A stretch of DNA of 31,903 nucleotides from Chitinophagaceae bacterium (GCA_947468255.1 CANIMM010000003.1:1-31903), one strand, 5' to 3'. Numbered from the stretch's first letter, positions 7,997 to 15,628 are shown. Program-made: numbers and translations. The notes: generated by a model not told the origin, from the sequence alone.

Positions 7997-9581
7997 ATCT
8001 TGTTCCATTCCCTAGCGGGATATCTCTTTTTAATATTTCATCCCGGTTAGCAATTTCCCAAGCGGTATGAAATATCATTCTTACCCTTTTCTCATACAAG
8101 TTCCAGTTAATTTTTTCGACGGTATCAGTTGGTTGGTGATAATCGGCCTTTAACATGCCATCATAAAAAAACAGGATGGGCACGCCTTTTCTTGCAAAAT
8201 TATAATGATCACTTCTGTAATAGATTCTATTTTGATCATTGGGATCATCATATTTATAATCAAATACCAGGTGGGTATATTGATTGTTTACACCTTCATT
8301 AATAAGCTGTAGTTCACTGCTGAGTTTATCATGTCCGATCACATATACATAATTCAGCGTATCATCCTTTTCCCTTTCGGTATCTATTCTGCCTACCATA
8401 TCAGTATTTAGATCTACAGATGTTTTTTCCAGCGGAAATATAGGGTGGTCACTATAATATTCACTACCCCATAATCCTTTTTCCTCACCACTAACGGTCA
8501 TGAATACCATTGTTCTTCTGGGTCCTTTACCTGCTGCTTTTGCCTTAGCAAATGCTTCGGCCATTTCAATAACGGCGCAGGTACCACTTCCATCATCATC
8601 AGCACCATAATATATTTTACCATCATGTTTTCCAAGATGGTCGTAGTGTCCGGTTAAAAAAACAAATTCATCTTTTTTATCAGAACCTTCTATGATGCCA
8701 ATAACATTACTGGCATTGATGGTGGTTCTGTTTTTAGCATATTTCAAAGATGAGGCGATTGCTTTTTCAAACATCAAGCCTTGATCAAACGGCTGACCAG
8801 ATTTAGCAATTTTTAAAAAAGCGTCAAATTGATTATTGAAAATAGTTGAGGCAAAAGCATGCGATAGAAAAGCATGGTTTATTTTTTTCCCGTCAGCAGT
8901 ATTTCGGGGGTAGTATACATTTGATTTCAGATTGGCTTCAATGATTCTTGTCATAAAAGTTGCCTGATTGGTGCTGATAACAAATGCTCCTGCGGCTCCT
9001 TTTGCTGCTGCGGTAGCTAATTTCTTTTCTGTTCCGGGGTATGTCCAATCAGAACTTCGGCTGGTTCCGCTTACCAAATATTTTCCATCTTTCTTTGGTT
9101 CTCCTGAAAAGAAAACCACTATTTTTCCAGATACATCAATCCCAGAATAGTCCGAATAATTTGTATCATCAATGCCATATCCCACCAGTATGATTTTGTT
9201 GCTGGCAAATGTGCCGGTTTCGCTAATGTTGGCCTGACAGTAATAATCTTTTCCGAACTCAGCTATTTTACCTTCAATATTTAGTTCGCTTTTAATAAGG
9301 CTATCCTGATATAGCGGATACAGTTGCTGGTAATTTTTTAAAGCAGGAGCAGCTTTTAATCCCATCAATTTAAACTGAGTTTCGATATAGGCTGCAGCCT
9401 TGCGTTGACCGGGAGTGCCAGTTTCCCTGCCTTCCATTTCATCGCTAGCGATGATAGTCAAGTGTTTCTTTAAGTCATGAATGGTAATGCTGGCAGCAAA
9501 TTTGGCGGCATTATTTGACTGAGCGAGACAGATAAGTTGTGAACTTACCAATACAAAAAAAAGTAAGATAGGCTTTTTCAT
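7995..9581 (-). CDS. Secreted M28 family metallopeptidase with PA-like insert
   Basis: A 528-residue exported peptidase. The signal peptide is residues 1-20, ending CLAQ. An N-terminal helical part (DEMEGRETGTPGQRKAA, typical of this M28 subfamily) is followed by a protease-associated-like insert. The catalytic core shows the zinc ligands: His in GHYDHLG, Asp in GADDDGSG, the Glu pair in SGEEKGLWG, Asp in NTDMVGRID, and His in YRSDHYNFA. It differs from the M28 gene at 5446-6801 by having the insert and lacking the C-terminal fibronectin-like domain, so the pair is not a simple recent duplication. A TAnnTTTG-like sequence (minus, about 9593-9586) abuts the ATG, so the leader may be extremely short. 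Its stop codon is part of the terminator stem. Confidence 0.93.
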   Translation of the reverse strand: MKKPILLFFVLVSSQLICLAQSNNAAKFAASITIHDLKKHLTIIASDEMEGRETGTPGQRKAAAYIETQFKLMGLKAAPALKNYQQLYPLYQDSLIKSELNIEGKIAEFGKDYYCQANISETGTFASNKIILVGYGIDDTNYSDYSGIDVSGKIVVFFSGEPKKDGKYLVSGTSRSSDWTYPGTEKKLATAAAKGAAGAFVISTNQATFMTRIIEANLKSNVYYPRNTADGKKINHAFLSHAFASTIFNNQFDAFLKIAKSGQPFDQGLMFEKAIASSLKYAKNRTTINASNVIGIIEGSDKKDEFVFLTGHYDHLGKHDGKIYYGADDDGSGTCAVIEMAEAFAKAKAAGKGPRRTMVFMTVSGEEKGLWGSEYYSDHPIFPLEKTSVDLNTDMVGRIDTEREKDDTLNYVYVIGHDKLSSELQLINEGVNNQYTHLVFDYKYDDPNDQNRIYYRSDHYNFARKGVPILFFYDGMLKADYHQPTDTVEKINWNLYEKRVRMIFHTAWEIANRDEILKRDIPLGNGTR

Positions 9582-9758
9582 ATTTCAAATATTAATAAGG
9601 GCAGGATAAAATTCGAATTCAATTCCATCCTGCCTGGGGTAAACATTTAACTAAATAAAGGGAATGCGTTATGGGACATTTATTATTTTTGGAGGCGCTG
9701 CCAAAATGTAGAATCAATCGATGTATTCAGATGACAGCGATTGATTATTTGCAAACTA

Positions 9759-10208
9759 TTAGCAGGCTATTTTATCAACCCTAGTTTGGTGGCGGCCACC
9801 TTCGAAGGGGGTATTCATGAAAAGCTCCAACATTTTTTCTGCTACACCATCTTTTACAAAGCGAGCAGGTATGCAAAGCACATTGGCATCATTGTGTTTA
9901 CGGGCTAACTCTGCTAGTTCTTCGCCCCAGCAGATGGCGGCCCTTACACCTTGGTGTTTATTAGCACTGATGGCTACTCCATTTGCGCTTCCGCACAACA
10001 ACACACCAAATGCAGCTTCCCCTTTTTCAACCGAGATGGCAACAGGGTGAGCGAAATCGGGGTAGTCGACGGTATCTTTTGAAAAGCTACCAAAGTCTTT
10101 GAATAGCAAACCCTTTGCTTCCAATATGGAAATCAGGTCTTCTTTGCAATCAAATCCGGCATGATCGCAGCCAATGGCAATGGGTAATGCTAAGTTAAAT
10201 GGAGTCAT
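9759..10208 (-). CDS. rpiB: Ribose-5-phosphate isomerase B
   Basis: Interconverts ribose 5-phosphate and ribulose 5-phosphate in the non-oxidative pentose phosphate pathway (RpiB/LacA/LacB family). The 149-residue protein shows IAIGCDHAGFDCKE at the N-terminus, DFGSFSKDTVDYPDFA, the catalytic Cys region LLCGSANGVAISANK, and ARKHNDANVLC with the conserved active-site His. The length is normal. It lies downstream of tatC on the same strand, separated by 152 bp that hold a heptamer tandem array (10221-10290), so co-transcription is possible but not obvious. The array ends 12 bp upstream of the start codon, inside the expected promoter or leader. Confidence 0.95.
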   Translation of the reverse strand: MTPFNLALPIAIGCDHAGFDCKEDLISILEAKGLLFKDFGSFSKDTVDYPDFAHPVAISVEKGEAAFGVLLCGSANGVAISANKHQGVRAAICWGEELAELARKHNDANVLCIPARFVKDGVAEKMLELFMNTPFEGGRHQTRVDKIAC

Positions 10209-10220
10209 TATATATAATTT

Positions 10221-10290
10221 ATAATTGATAACTGATAACTGATAACTGATAACTGATAACTGATAACTGATAACTGATAACTGATAATTG
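10221..10290. repeat. Ten-unit heptamer tandem array (ATAACTG)
   Basis: Exactly ten 7-bp units without interruption. Eight perfect ATAACTG copies are capped at each end by one ATAATTG variant. The array lies between the tatC stop and the rpiB start. A short inverted relative, CTATCAGTTATC, lies 40 bp away at 10333-10344, just beyond the tatC stop, so the transcript could fold back. No coding use is apparent. Confidence 0.95.
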
Positions 10291-10360
10291 GGCGGTAAAA
10301 TTAAATCTTAATTCTTTTCTAACCGCTAAAAACTATCAGTTATCAACTATCATCTAAACA

Positions 10361-11251
10361 TTAGCTCCACTCTTTTTCTTCGTCCTTACGCCTTTGTTTC
10401 TCAACTCGGGTGGTCAAAATAATACTTATCCAGTATAATATTAGTAACGGTATTGCTACTAAAAACTGGCTTGTCCAGTCGGGAGAAGGGGTAATAATGG
10501 CTGCTACAACCAAAATAATTACAAAAGCGAATTTGAAATATTTTTTCAAAATACTACCGGTAATCAATCCGATTTTAGCGAGCACATAGGATATTACAGG
10601 CAACTCAAAAGCGATTCCACATCCTAGCATTAAGTTAGTAAGGCTATCAATATAATCGTCTATGGCTGGCCGGTATTGAATCATACCTGTTTTCCCCAAA
10701 GTAAAACTTGCTAAAAAGTTAAAGGTAAAGGGGGCAAGCAAATAGTAGCCAAAAGCGGCGCCAGTAAAGAAGCATAGAGAAACCCAAAAAATACTTCCTG
10801 TTCCGTATCTTCTTTCCTTTGGCGATAATGCAGGCTTAATAAAGCGCCAGACTTCCCAAAAAATATAGGGAAAAGCTGCAATGATTCCTCCAATCATTGC
10901 AATAGAGATTGCAGAGCTAAAAGTTCCATTTACAGTAGTTACCTGAAAATCTATTTTAACTGGCGGCATACAAAAACTATTTCCCATGTGCAGCCAATTG
11001 CCAAAGCGACATAGGGCTCCATAAGTAAAGAAGTCTTTATTCGCCGGAGCTAAAATAATATTGTCATAGACCCAGTCGATGTATACGAAAATGGCAATAG
11101 CGGCTGCCAGCCAGGCAAGGATGGATCGCATGATATGCCAGCGCAATTCTTCAATGTGGTCAAAAAAGGTCATTTCTGACTCTTCTTCTTTGTTTTCCTG
11201 TCCACTTATTCTCTTAAAGAATGATTTTCTTTCGGATGCTCTTGTAGCCAA
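10361..11251 (-). CDS. tatC: Sec-independent (twin-arginine) translocase subunit TatC
   Basis: Multi-spanning receptor core of the Tat system, which exports folded proteins bearing twin-arginine signals. The 296-residue protein has the conserved cytoplasmic N-terminal motif FFDHIEELRWHI, then about six hydrophobic helices. The conserved GIAFELPV (with its Glu) and ITPSPDWTSQF are present, followed by a charged Lys/Arg/Glu tail. No tatA/B gene is in the window. The start is uncertain: TTG at 11251 gives a charged 26-residue extension of a kind I have seen in Bacteroidota TatC, while the first ATG is at 11173, immediately before FFDHIEELR. A -7 box TACTTTTG (minus, 11318-11311) upstream of both fits the longer form. 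Confidence 0.94.
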   Translation of the reverse strand: MATRASERKSFFKRISGQENKEEESEMTFFDHIEELRWHIMRSILAWLAAAIAIFVYIDWVYDNIILAPANKDFFTYGALCRFGNWLHMGNSFCMPPVKIDFQVTTVNGTFSSAISIAMIGGIIAAFPYIFWEVWRFIKPALSPKERRYGTGSIFWVSLCFFTGAAFGYYLLAPFTFNFLASFTLGKTGMIQYRPAIDDYIDSLTNLMLGCGIAFELPVISYVLAKIGLITGSILKKYFKFAFVIILVVAAIITPSPDWTSQFLVAIPLLILYWISIILTTRVEKQRRKDEEKEWS

Positions 11252-11310
11252 ATCAATAGATTAAATAAATTATTAAGGAAATTTTTTATTGTTGAGATCT
11301 AAAATCAGCT

Positions 11311-11318
11311 CAAAAGTA
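11311..11318 (-). promoter_or_regulatory. Putative tatC promoter -7 box
   Basis: Minus strand TACTTTTG matches TAnnTTTG exactly, about 60 bp upstream of the TTG start of tatC. No convincing -33 TTTG is seen. Confidence 0.4.
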
Positions 11319-11346
11319 AAACTCTTTTATCATTAGTAGGCATAGA

Positions 11347-11746
11347 TTATCCGGCAACTACTTTTTTTACAATGCCGGTTCGCTTTATTCCCCATTCTTG
11401 CAGCTCCCCATTGATTACACTGTTAAAAGATTTTATAATTATCTAATACATTTATTGCAGGCAAAACAATAGCTGCGGCATCATCTATAATCATTTATTG
11501 TAATATTATTTTTTCGAAAGGCTAAAGCATCGTCGAAGCGCTGTTCATTATTTACAAAGCTATCTTAATTAAATAGCTACTAGTAAGTTGCAGGTGGGTA
11601 AATAAGGGGTGCTCCAAACTTTGTAAAGCAATAAGTTGAAGCAATTGACTAATAACAGAGGTGGAGAACAAAATTCTTTTGCGGTGGAACTTCACCATAG
11701 GGTGTAAAAAGGATAGGCCCCCGTAGAAACAGGGGCCGTTTACCAA
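11347..11746 (-). pseudogene. Possible decayed gene, four overlapping frame fragments
   Basis: Four open segments follow each other on the minus strand, each overlapping the next in a different frame: 11746-11552, 11558-11481, 11494-11423 and 11442-11347. The last three read protein-like when joined: FVNNEQRFDDALAFRKNN, then IIDDAAAIVLPAINVLDNYK, then NSVINGELQEWGIKRTGIVK and a stop at 11347-11349. One junction is a run of four T, a common frameshift site. I do not recognise the family. Chance open frames in AT-rich DNA are the alternative. The position between prfA and tatC, on the same strand, suits a lost gene. Low confidence. Confidence 0.3.
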
Positions 11747-12100
11747 AACTAACTGCTTATGAGAAAAAGTTGAATTAAATTATTTATGTTTAAAGGTCAA
11801 ATTTTGTGCCAGCTAACATATACTTTTTGTTAATAAAACAGAAGAACTACCGAAGTTTTTATCTTTACCGTTTGCAAAATATAGAAGCTTTTTACACCTT
11901 TTCAGGTGTGATATAAAGTTAACATTTTATAGTAAGTGAAAATTGGAAATTTTAGAAATCCCTTCGGCTTTAACAAATATTTACAGAAGCCTGCATACTT
12001 TTTGGAAAATAGGGGCACAGATAGTAGTTATTGCCCAAGTCTGTTCTCAGTTAACACCGGAGCCTTTGGAATTTAGGGCAATTGAGCCCCTTGGTCCAAA

Positions 12101-13165
12101 TTAACTGGGCGTAGCCATTTTTTCTGCATTTTCTGCAAATTGCAAGGCGTCAATGAATTCCTGAACATCTCCATTCAGTACATTGTCTAAATGATACACC
12201 GTAAGTCCAATGCGGTGATCGGTCACTCTTCCCTGAGGGAAATTATAGGTTCTAATTTTGGCACTTCTGTCACCTGTACTTACCAGGCTTTTTCTTTTAT
12301 GGGCAATGGCTTCCTCTGCTTTTCGCACTTCTTCATCATATAGGCGAGTTCTGAGCATGTCCATCGCCTTTTCTTTATTACCCAACTGGCTTCTTTCTGT
12401 TTGACACATCACTACCAAGCCCGTTGGCTTATGGGTTAAAAAAACTTTTGTTTCCACCTTATTTACATTCTGTCCTCCTGCCCCTCCACTTCGGGCAGTT
12501 TCCATTTTTACATCACTGTCTTTTAATTCAAAATCCACTTCCTCGGCCTCCGGCATTACAGCAACGGTGGCGGCACTCGTGTGAACCCTTCCACTAGCCT
12601 CGGTATCAGGCACCCTTTGAACGCGGTGGACACCACTTTCAAATTTCATGGTACCATATACATCATCGCCCACTACCTCCACCTGGACTTCTTTATAGCC
12701 CCCTGCAGTGCCTTCACTTTCGCTCAATAGGGCAGTTTTCCAACCCTTTTTTTCGCAATATTTTAAATACATTCTCAATAGGTCTCCAGCAAAAAGCGAG
12801 GCTTCATCACCCCCAGTACCAGCCCTAATCTCTAAAATTGCATTTTTTTCATCGTAGGGATCTTTTGGAATCAGCATATTGCGCAGCGCTTTCTCCAAAG
12901 CTTCCTTGTTTTCATCCAAAATGGGTAATTCCTGCTTGGCTAGGTCTCGCATTTCTGCATCGTCGCCATTCAATACCTCTTTATTAAATTCAATATCGTC
13001 CAATAGGCGAACATAGGCGTCCCTGGCCTGAACAATTTTTTCTAAACTCCGGTATTCCTTACTAATGGCAGTATATTTTTTGTTGTCACTCACAATTTCA
13101 GGGTTGGTTAGTGCCACACCCAAATTGTCAAATCTTCCTTTTATCGCATCTAATTTATCTAACAT
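12101..13165 (-). CDS. prfA: Peptide chain release factor 1 (RF1)
   Basis: Releases completed proteins at UAA and UAG stop codons. The 354-residue protein has the coiled N-terminal domain, AGTGGDEASLFAGDLLRMY, and the stop-codon-recognition loop RVPDTEASGRVHTSAATVAV, in which the RF1 PxT tripeptide is PDT (near residue 186). The catalytic SGGAGGQNVNKVET (GGQ near 228) and NFPQGRVTDHRIG follow. PxT rather than SPF marks it as RF1, not RF2. The ATG at 13165 (MLDKLDAIK) is the conserved start. Its 5' region is unusual: a stem-loop with a T-run and a short upstream frame whose TAG stop overlaps the prfA start (see 13159-13304). It diverges from the amidohydrolase gene. Confidence 0.97.
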   Translation of the reverse strand: MLDKLDAIKGRFDNLGVALTNPEIVSDNKKYTAISKEYRSLEKIVQARDAYVRLLDDIEFNKEVLNGDDAEMRDLAKQELPILDENKEALEKALRNMLIPKDPYDEKNAILEIRAGTGGDEASLFAGDLLRMYLKYCEKKGWKTALLSESEGTAGGYKEVQVEVVGDDVYGTMKFESGVHRVQRVPDTEASGRVHTSAATVAVMPEAEEVDFELKDSDVKMETARSGGAGGQNVNKVETKVFLTHKPTGLVVMCQTERSQLGNKEKAMDMLRTRLYDEEVRKAEEAIAHKRKSLVSTGDRSAKIRTYNFPQGRVTDHRIGLTVYHLDNVLNGDVQEFIDALQFAENAEKMATPS

Positions 13166-13266
13166 AATATATTTTTGAGACCCAATTTATACAGCTGGGT
13201 ACTGAAAAGGCCGCCCGCTAAGCCGAAACAACCAGCAAGCATACAAAAAAGACAATCAAGTGGCAT
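13159..13266 (-). CDS. Possible 35-codon leader ORF overlapping the prfA start
   Basis: On the minus strand an ATG at 13266 opens a 35-codon frame; a second in-frame ATG lies at 13242, giving 27 codons. The predicted peptide begins MPLDCLFCMLAGCFGLAGG, continues LFSTQLYKLGLKNILC, is hydrophobic and has four Cys. Its TAG stop (13161-13159) overlaps the prfA start region, because ATGTTAG contains both the start and the stop. UAG is read by RF1, the product of the downstream gene. No Shine-Dalgarno is seen. The TAG follows automatically from a gene that starts Met-Leu-Asp with TTA-GAT, so the frame could be accidental. Confidence 0.25.
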   Translation of the reverse strand: MPLDCLFCMLAGCFGLAGGLFSTQLYKLGLKNILC

Positions 13267-13304
13267 CCGATGATCATTTCATGCTGTTGCCATCATTGTC
13301 TTTT
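13247..13304 (-). promoter_or_regulatory. Stem-loop with T-run in the prfA leader (possible attenuator)
   Basis: Perfect 10-bp outer stem AAAAGACAAT (13247-13256) with ATTGTCTTTT (13295-13304). Inside it, a 5-bp stem TGGCA/TGCCA (13261-13265 with 13288-13292) closes a 22-nt loop. Read on the minus strand, toward prfA, the structure begins with A residues and ends with TTTTTT, like an intrinsic terminator. It lies 80 bp before the prfA start and downstream of a candidate promoter box at 13410-13403. It could attenuate prfA or simply be a leader structure. Confidence 0.5.
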
Positions 13305-13383
13305 AGGTCTTCTCTTTTTATAATTACCCTTTATTCGTTTTTTTTATTTTTTATTTAAGAACTTTAGCCCGTATAAAAGCAAT

Positions 13384-13410
13384 TATCTTTTATAGCAAGC
13401 AGCAAATTTA
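13384..13410. promoter_or_regulatory. Divergent promoter region, prfA (-) and amidohydrolase (+)
   Basis: Minus strand TAAATTTG at 13410-13403 matches TAnnTTTG exactly and would give prfA a leader of about 230 nt. Plus strand TATCTTTT at 13384-13391 is one mismatch away and would give the amidohydrolase a leader of about 35 nt. No clear -33 elements were found. Confidence 0.35.
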
Positions 13411-13430
13411 CATTATATCAACCAATCATT

Positions 13431-14618
13431 TTGTACAGAAAATTTACTGCAGACCATATTTTCACAGGATATGAAGTGCTTAAGGAGCCATCTGTGGTAA
13501 TTACTGATAGTTCCGGGACCATCATTGACCTGGTAAATACTATAGATGCGGGCGATGGGATCGAAAAATATACTGGAATTATTAGCCCAGGCTTTGTAAA
13601 TGCCCATTGTCACCTAGAGTTAAGCCATTTAAAGGGAAGGATTTCTGAAAAAACAGGGCTGGTGGATTTTGTACAACAGGTAATGGGCAATCGGTCTATA
13701 ATGGATGAGCAGCAAGTAGAAGCGATGGTTGAGGCAGAAGCGAAAATGTACCAAAATGGAATTGTAGCGGTGGGAGACATTTGCAATTCAAGTAATTCTA
13801 TTCCTGCCAAAAAACAGAGCAAGCTCCTTTGGCATAATTTTATTGAGGTAAGTGGGTTTGTCGGGGAGGCAGCCCATAAAAGGCTAGCCGAGATGAAAAT
13901 GGTATCAAAGCAATTCGAAAATGAGCTTCCCAACCATACAACTACCCTTTCGCCTCATGCACCCTATAGTGTTTCAAAAAATTTATTTCATCTGCTTAAT
14001 GAAGATACAGCCGGGCAATTAATCACCATGCATAACCAGGAATGTGCCGATGAGGACATGCTTTATTTGCGTAAAGCGGGAGGTTTCTTAGCGCTGTATA
14101 AAAATTTCGGAATAGACATTGCTTCATTTGAACCCACCGGCAAATCTAGTTTTCAAAGTTGGCTACCCTATTTTGATCAACAGCAATCCATTATTTTGGT
14201 TCATAACACGTATACCAGTGCAAACGATATGGAATATTTGAGTCAACTTTCAGGTAGGGCAAAGACAGTATTTAGTCTTTGTCTTTGTATCAACGCCAAT
14301 CAGTATATAGAGCAAAAAAATCCTCCGATCCAAATGCTGATGAATAGCAATTGTAATATGGTCATTGGTACCGATAGCTTAGCAAGTAACCAGCAGTTGA
14401 ATATACTAGAAGAGATAAAAACCATTCAACTTTCTACTATTCCTATTATTCCATTGCCAACTCTTTTACAATGGGCAACAATCAATGGGGCAAAGGCTTT
14501 GCAACTAGATCATTTGGTGGGCAGTTTTGAAAAAGGGAAAACACCGGGAATCGCATTAATTGAAAATATAGAGCAGTTTCAGTTAACTCAACTGTCCACA
14601 TCAAGGCGAATTCTATAG
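13431..14618 (+). CDS. Amidohydrolase family protein (deaminase type)
   Basis: A 395-residue metal-dependent hydrolase of the amidohydrolase superfamily, in the branch of cytosine-like, guanine-like and aminodeoxyfutalosine deaminases. Metal ligands visible are HCH (59-61, in PGFVNAHCHLELSH), His near 200 in TMHNQE, His near 257 in ILVHNTYT, and Asp near 312 in VIGTDSLASN. The PGFVNAHCHLELS pattern recalls aminodeoxyfutalosine deaminase of the futalosine menaquinone route, but no other menaquinone gene is nearby, so the substrate is open. It starts with TTG (MYRKFTADHIF). No in-frame ATG lies upstream near it, and homologues of this group begin at this point as far as I recall. It converges on recO with only 12 bp between the stops. 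Confidence 0.88.
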   Translation: MYRKFTADHIFTGYEVLKEPSVVITDSSGTIIDLVNTIDAGDGIEKYTGIISPGFVNAHCHLELSHLKGRISEKTGLVDFVQQVMGNRSIMDEQQVEAMVEAEAKMYQNGIVAVGDICNSSNSIPAKKQSKLLWHNFIEVSGFVGEAAHKRLAEMKMVSKQFENELPNHTTTLSPHAPYSVSKNLFHLLNEDTAGQLITMHNQECADEDMLYLRKAGGFLALYKNFGIDIASFEPTGKSSFQSWLPYFDQQQSIILVHNTYTSANDMEYLSQLSGRAKTVFSLCLCINANQYIEQKNPPIQMLMNSNCNMVIGTDSLASNQQLNILEEIKTIQLSTIPIIPLPTLLQWATINGAKALQLDHLVGSFEKGKTPGIALIENIEQFQLTQLSTSRRIL

Positions 14619-14630
14619 CCCTTGGTAGTA

Positions 14631-15362
14631 TCAAAAAACTTCTTGTAAAACAGCCAAGGTTTTCATTTGTCCAAAATCGGAAATATGGAGTGAATAGTAA
14701 TTGAGGTAATGTAGTAATAAGGCTCTTCTAGTGTCATGGTGAAGTTTAAACTGTGCTAACTCATCGGGCTGCATTGCTTTCAAAAGTTGAGAGGTAATTT
14801 CGGCATAGTTTCCTTCAATAAAATTTGGGTGCACTGGCTCGCTTGCAACAAAATTACCTTCTTCTAAGTCCAGCACATTTAATTCAGCATCATAATTATC
14901 ATTCATCCTGAATCCAAAAAATTGGGGTAGTTGTAAGGAAAAGTAAAGTGCAAAATTGGCTGTCACCTCTTTTTCGGCAGCATCCAACTGTATTAATACA
15001 TCTTCGCAAAAGTAGAAAAGGGGCGTGTTTTGTTCGGGCTGTTTTAGGCATTTTTGTAATAATTCAACCATGTATAGAGCGAGACTATTCTTAATTACAT
15101 CGCTTAGCACTTGCTGAAACAAAAAATCCCATTTAAATTCCTTGATGCGCTGCATCGCCTTCTGGTCGCTATGATAAACAACCAAATCTAGAATAGCTCC
15201 GGGTTGAAAGTGATTGGCTTTTGCGGAAGACTTTTTGGTAGTCCGCACCCCATTTACCATATAAGTTTGTAGGCCAAAGAGCTCAGTAAATACGGTCACT
15301 ACTACGCTGGTTTCACCATATTTGATGGTCCGTAAAACGATTCCTTTTGTTTTATGTGTCAT
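14631..15362 (-). CDS. recO: DNA repair protein RecO
   Basis: RecO loads RecA onto SSB-coated single-stranded DNA in the RecFOR gap-repair pathway. The 243-residue product starts MTHKTKGIVLRTIKYGETS, the typical N-terminal OB-fold opening. It continues with LFGLQTYMVNGVRTTKKSS and an all-helical C-terminal domain. No CxxC zinc pair is visible in the C-terminal half, in contrast to zinc-binding RecO proteins. The length is normal. The start is the conserved family start, and the upstream 266 bp are shared with the divergent RND-type exporter gene. Confidence 0.93.
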   Translation of the reverse strand: MTHKTKGIVLRTIKYGETSVVVTVFTELFGLQTYMVNGVRTTKKSSAKANHFQPGAILDLVVYHSDQKAMQRIKEFKWDFLFQQVLSDVIKNSLALYMVELLQKCLKQPEQNTPLFYFCEDVLIQLDAAEKEVTANFALYFSLQLPQFFGFRMNDNYDAELNVLDLEEGNFVASEPVHPNFIEGNYAEITSQLLKAMQPDELAQFKLHHDTRRALLLHYLNYYSLHISDFGQMKTLAVLQEVF

Positions 15363-15592
15363 GCCCCTAGTGTTCGGCGAATTTTTATGGTCTGCTTATA
15401 TGAATTGACAGTCAAAAATAGGAAACATTCTGCTCCTCTGCACATTGGGTAAGTGATTCATTGGTTAATCAACAAGAAAAATTTTACCGCCTATTTCCCC
15501 AACTGAAAGCTTCTAATACTGCAGGCGCCGCATAAAACGAAGCTAGTTGTTATCCTTCAACCCATAAATTGACTTCAATTCCATTAAATAGT

Positions 15593-15601
15593 TTTTCTTT
15601 G
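15593..15601 (+). promoter_or_regulatory. Putative RND exporter promoter
   Basis: TTTCTTTG (15594-15601) is one mismatch from TAnnTTTG. A TTG at 15569-15571 could serve as the -33 element, about 22 bp upstream. It lies within the longest possible reading frame and supports the later ATG at 15629. Confidence 0.35.
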
Positions 15602-15628
15602 CAAAACTTTATCACCAATCAGTTTATT

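Larger units (their letters stand above)
11252..12100. other. Long intergenic stretch between prfA and tatC
   Basis: This 849-bp stretch holds no intact gene I can support. From tatC outward it contains the tatC promoter box (11311-11318), a 6-bp hairpin CCGGCA/TGCCGG (11351-11378) and the possible decayed gene (11347-11746). A GC-rich hairpin GGCCCC/GGGGCC (11716-11737) follows, then a small hairpin ACACCT/AGGTGT (11894-11909). A 53-codon plus-strand frame at 11943-12104 starts with TTG, contains FWKIGAQIVVIAQVCSQL, and overlaps the prfA stop by four bases. None of these resembles tmRNA, RNase P RNA or SRP RNA. Confidence 0.6.

Noticed and set aside
5446..9581. The two M28 genes flanking the deoxyhypusine-synthase-like gene as one functional cluster
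   Set aside because: The three genes have separate promoters and orientations, the peptidases differ in domain layout, and a strong terminator separates the centre gene from the second; chance neighbourhood is more likely.
9599..9635. GGCAGGAT/ATCCTGCC stem-loop between rpiB and the second M28 gene
   Set aside because: The loop is long (19 nt) and no U-tract or riboswitch-like core is visible, so no function could be supported.
11716..11737. GGCCCC/GGGGCC hairpin as a terminator
   Set aside because: The only T-run on the minus strand begins five bases after the stem, and the hairpin lies inside the possible decayed gene; too weak to call.
11552..11746. A 64-codon minus-strand frame as a stand-alone gene
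   Set aside because: It has no recognisable family, opens on a TTG, and is better viewed as one segment of the possible decayed gene.
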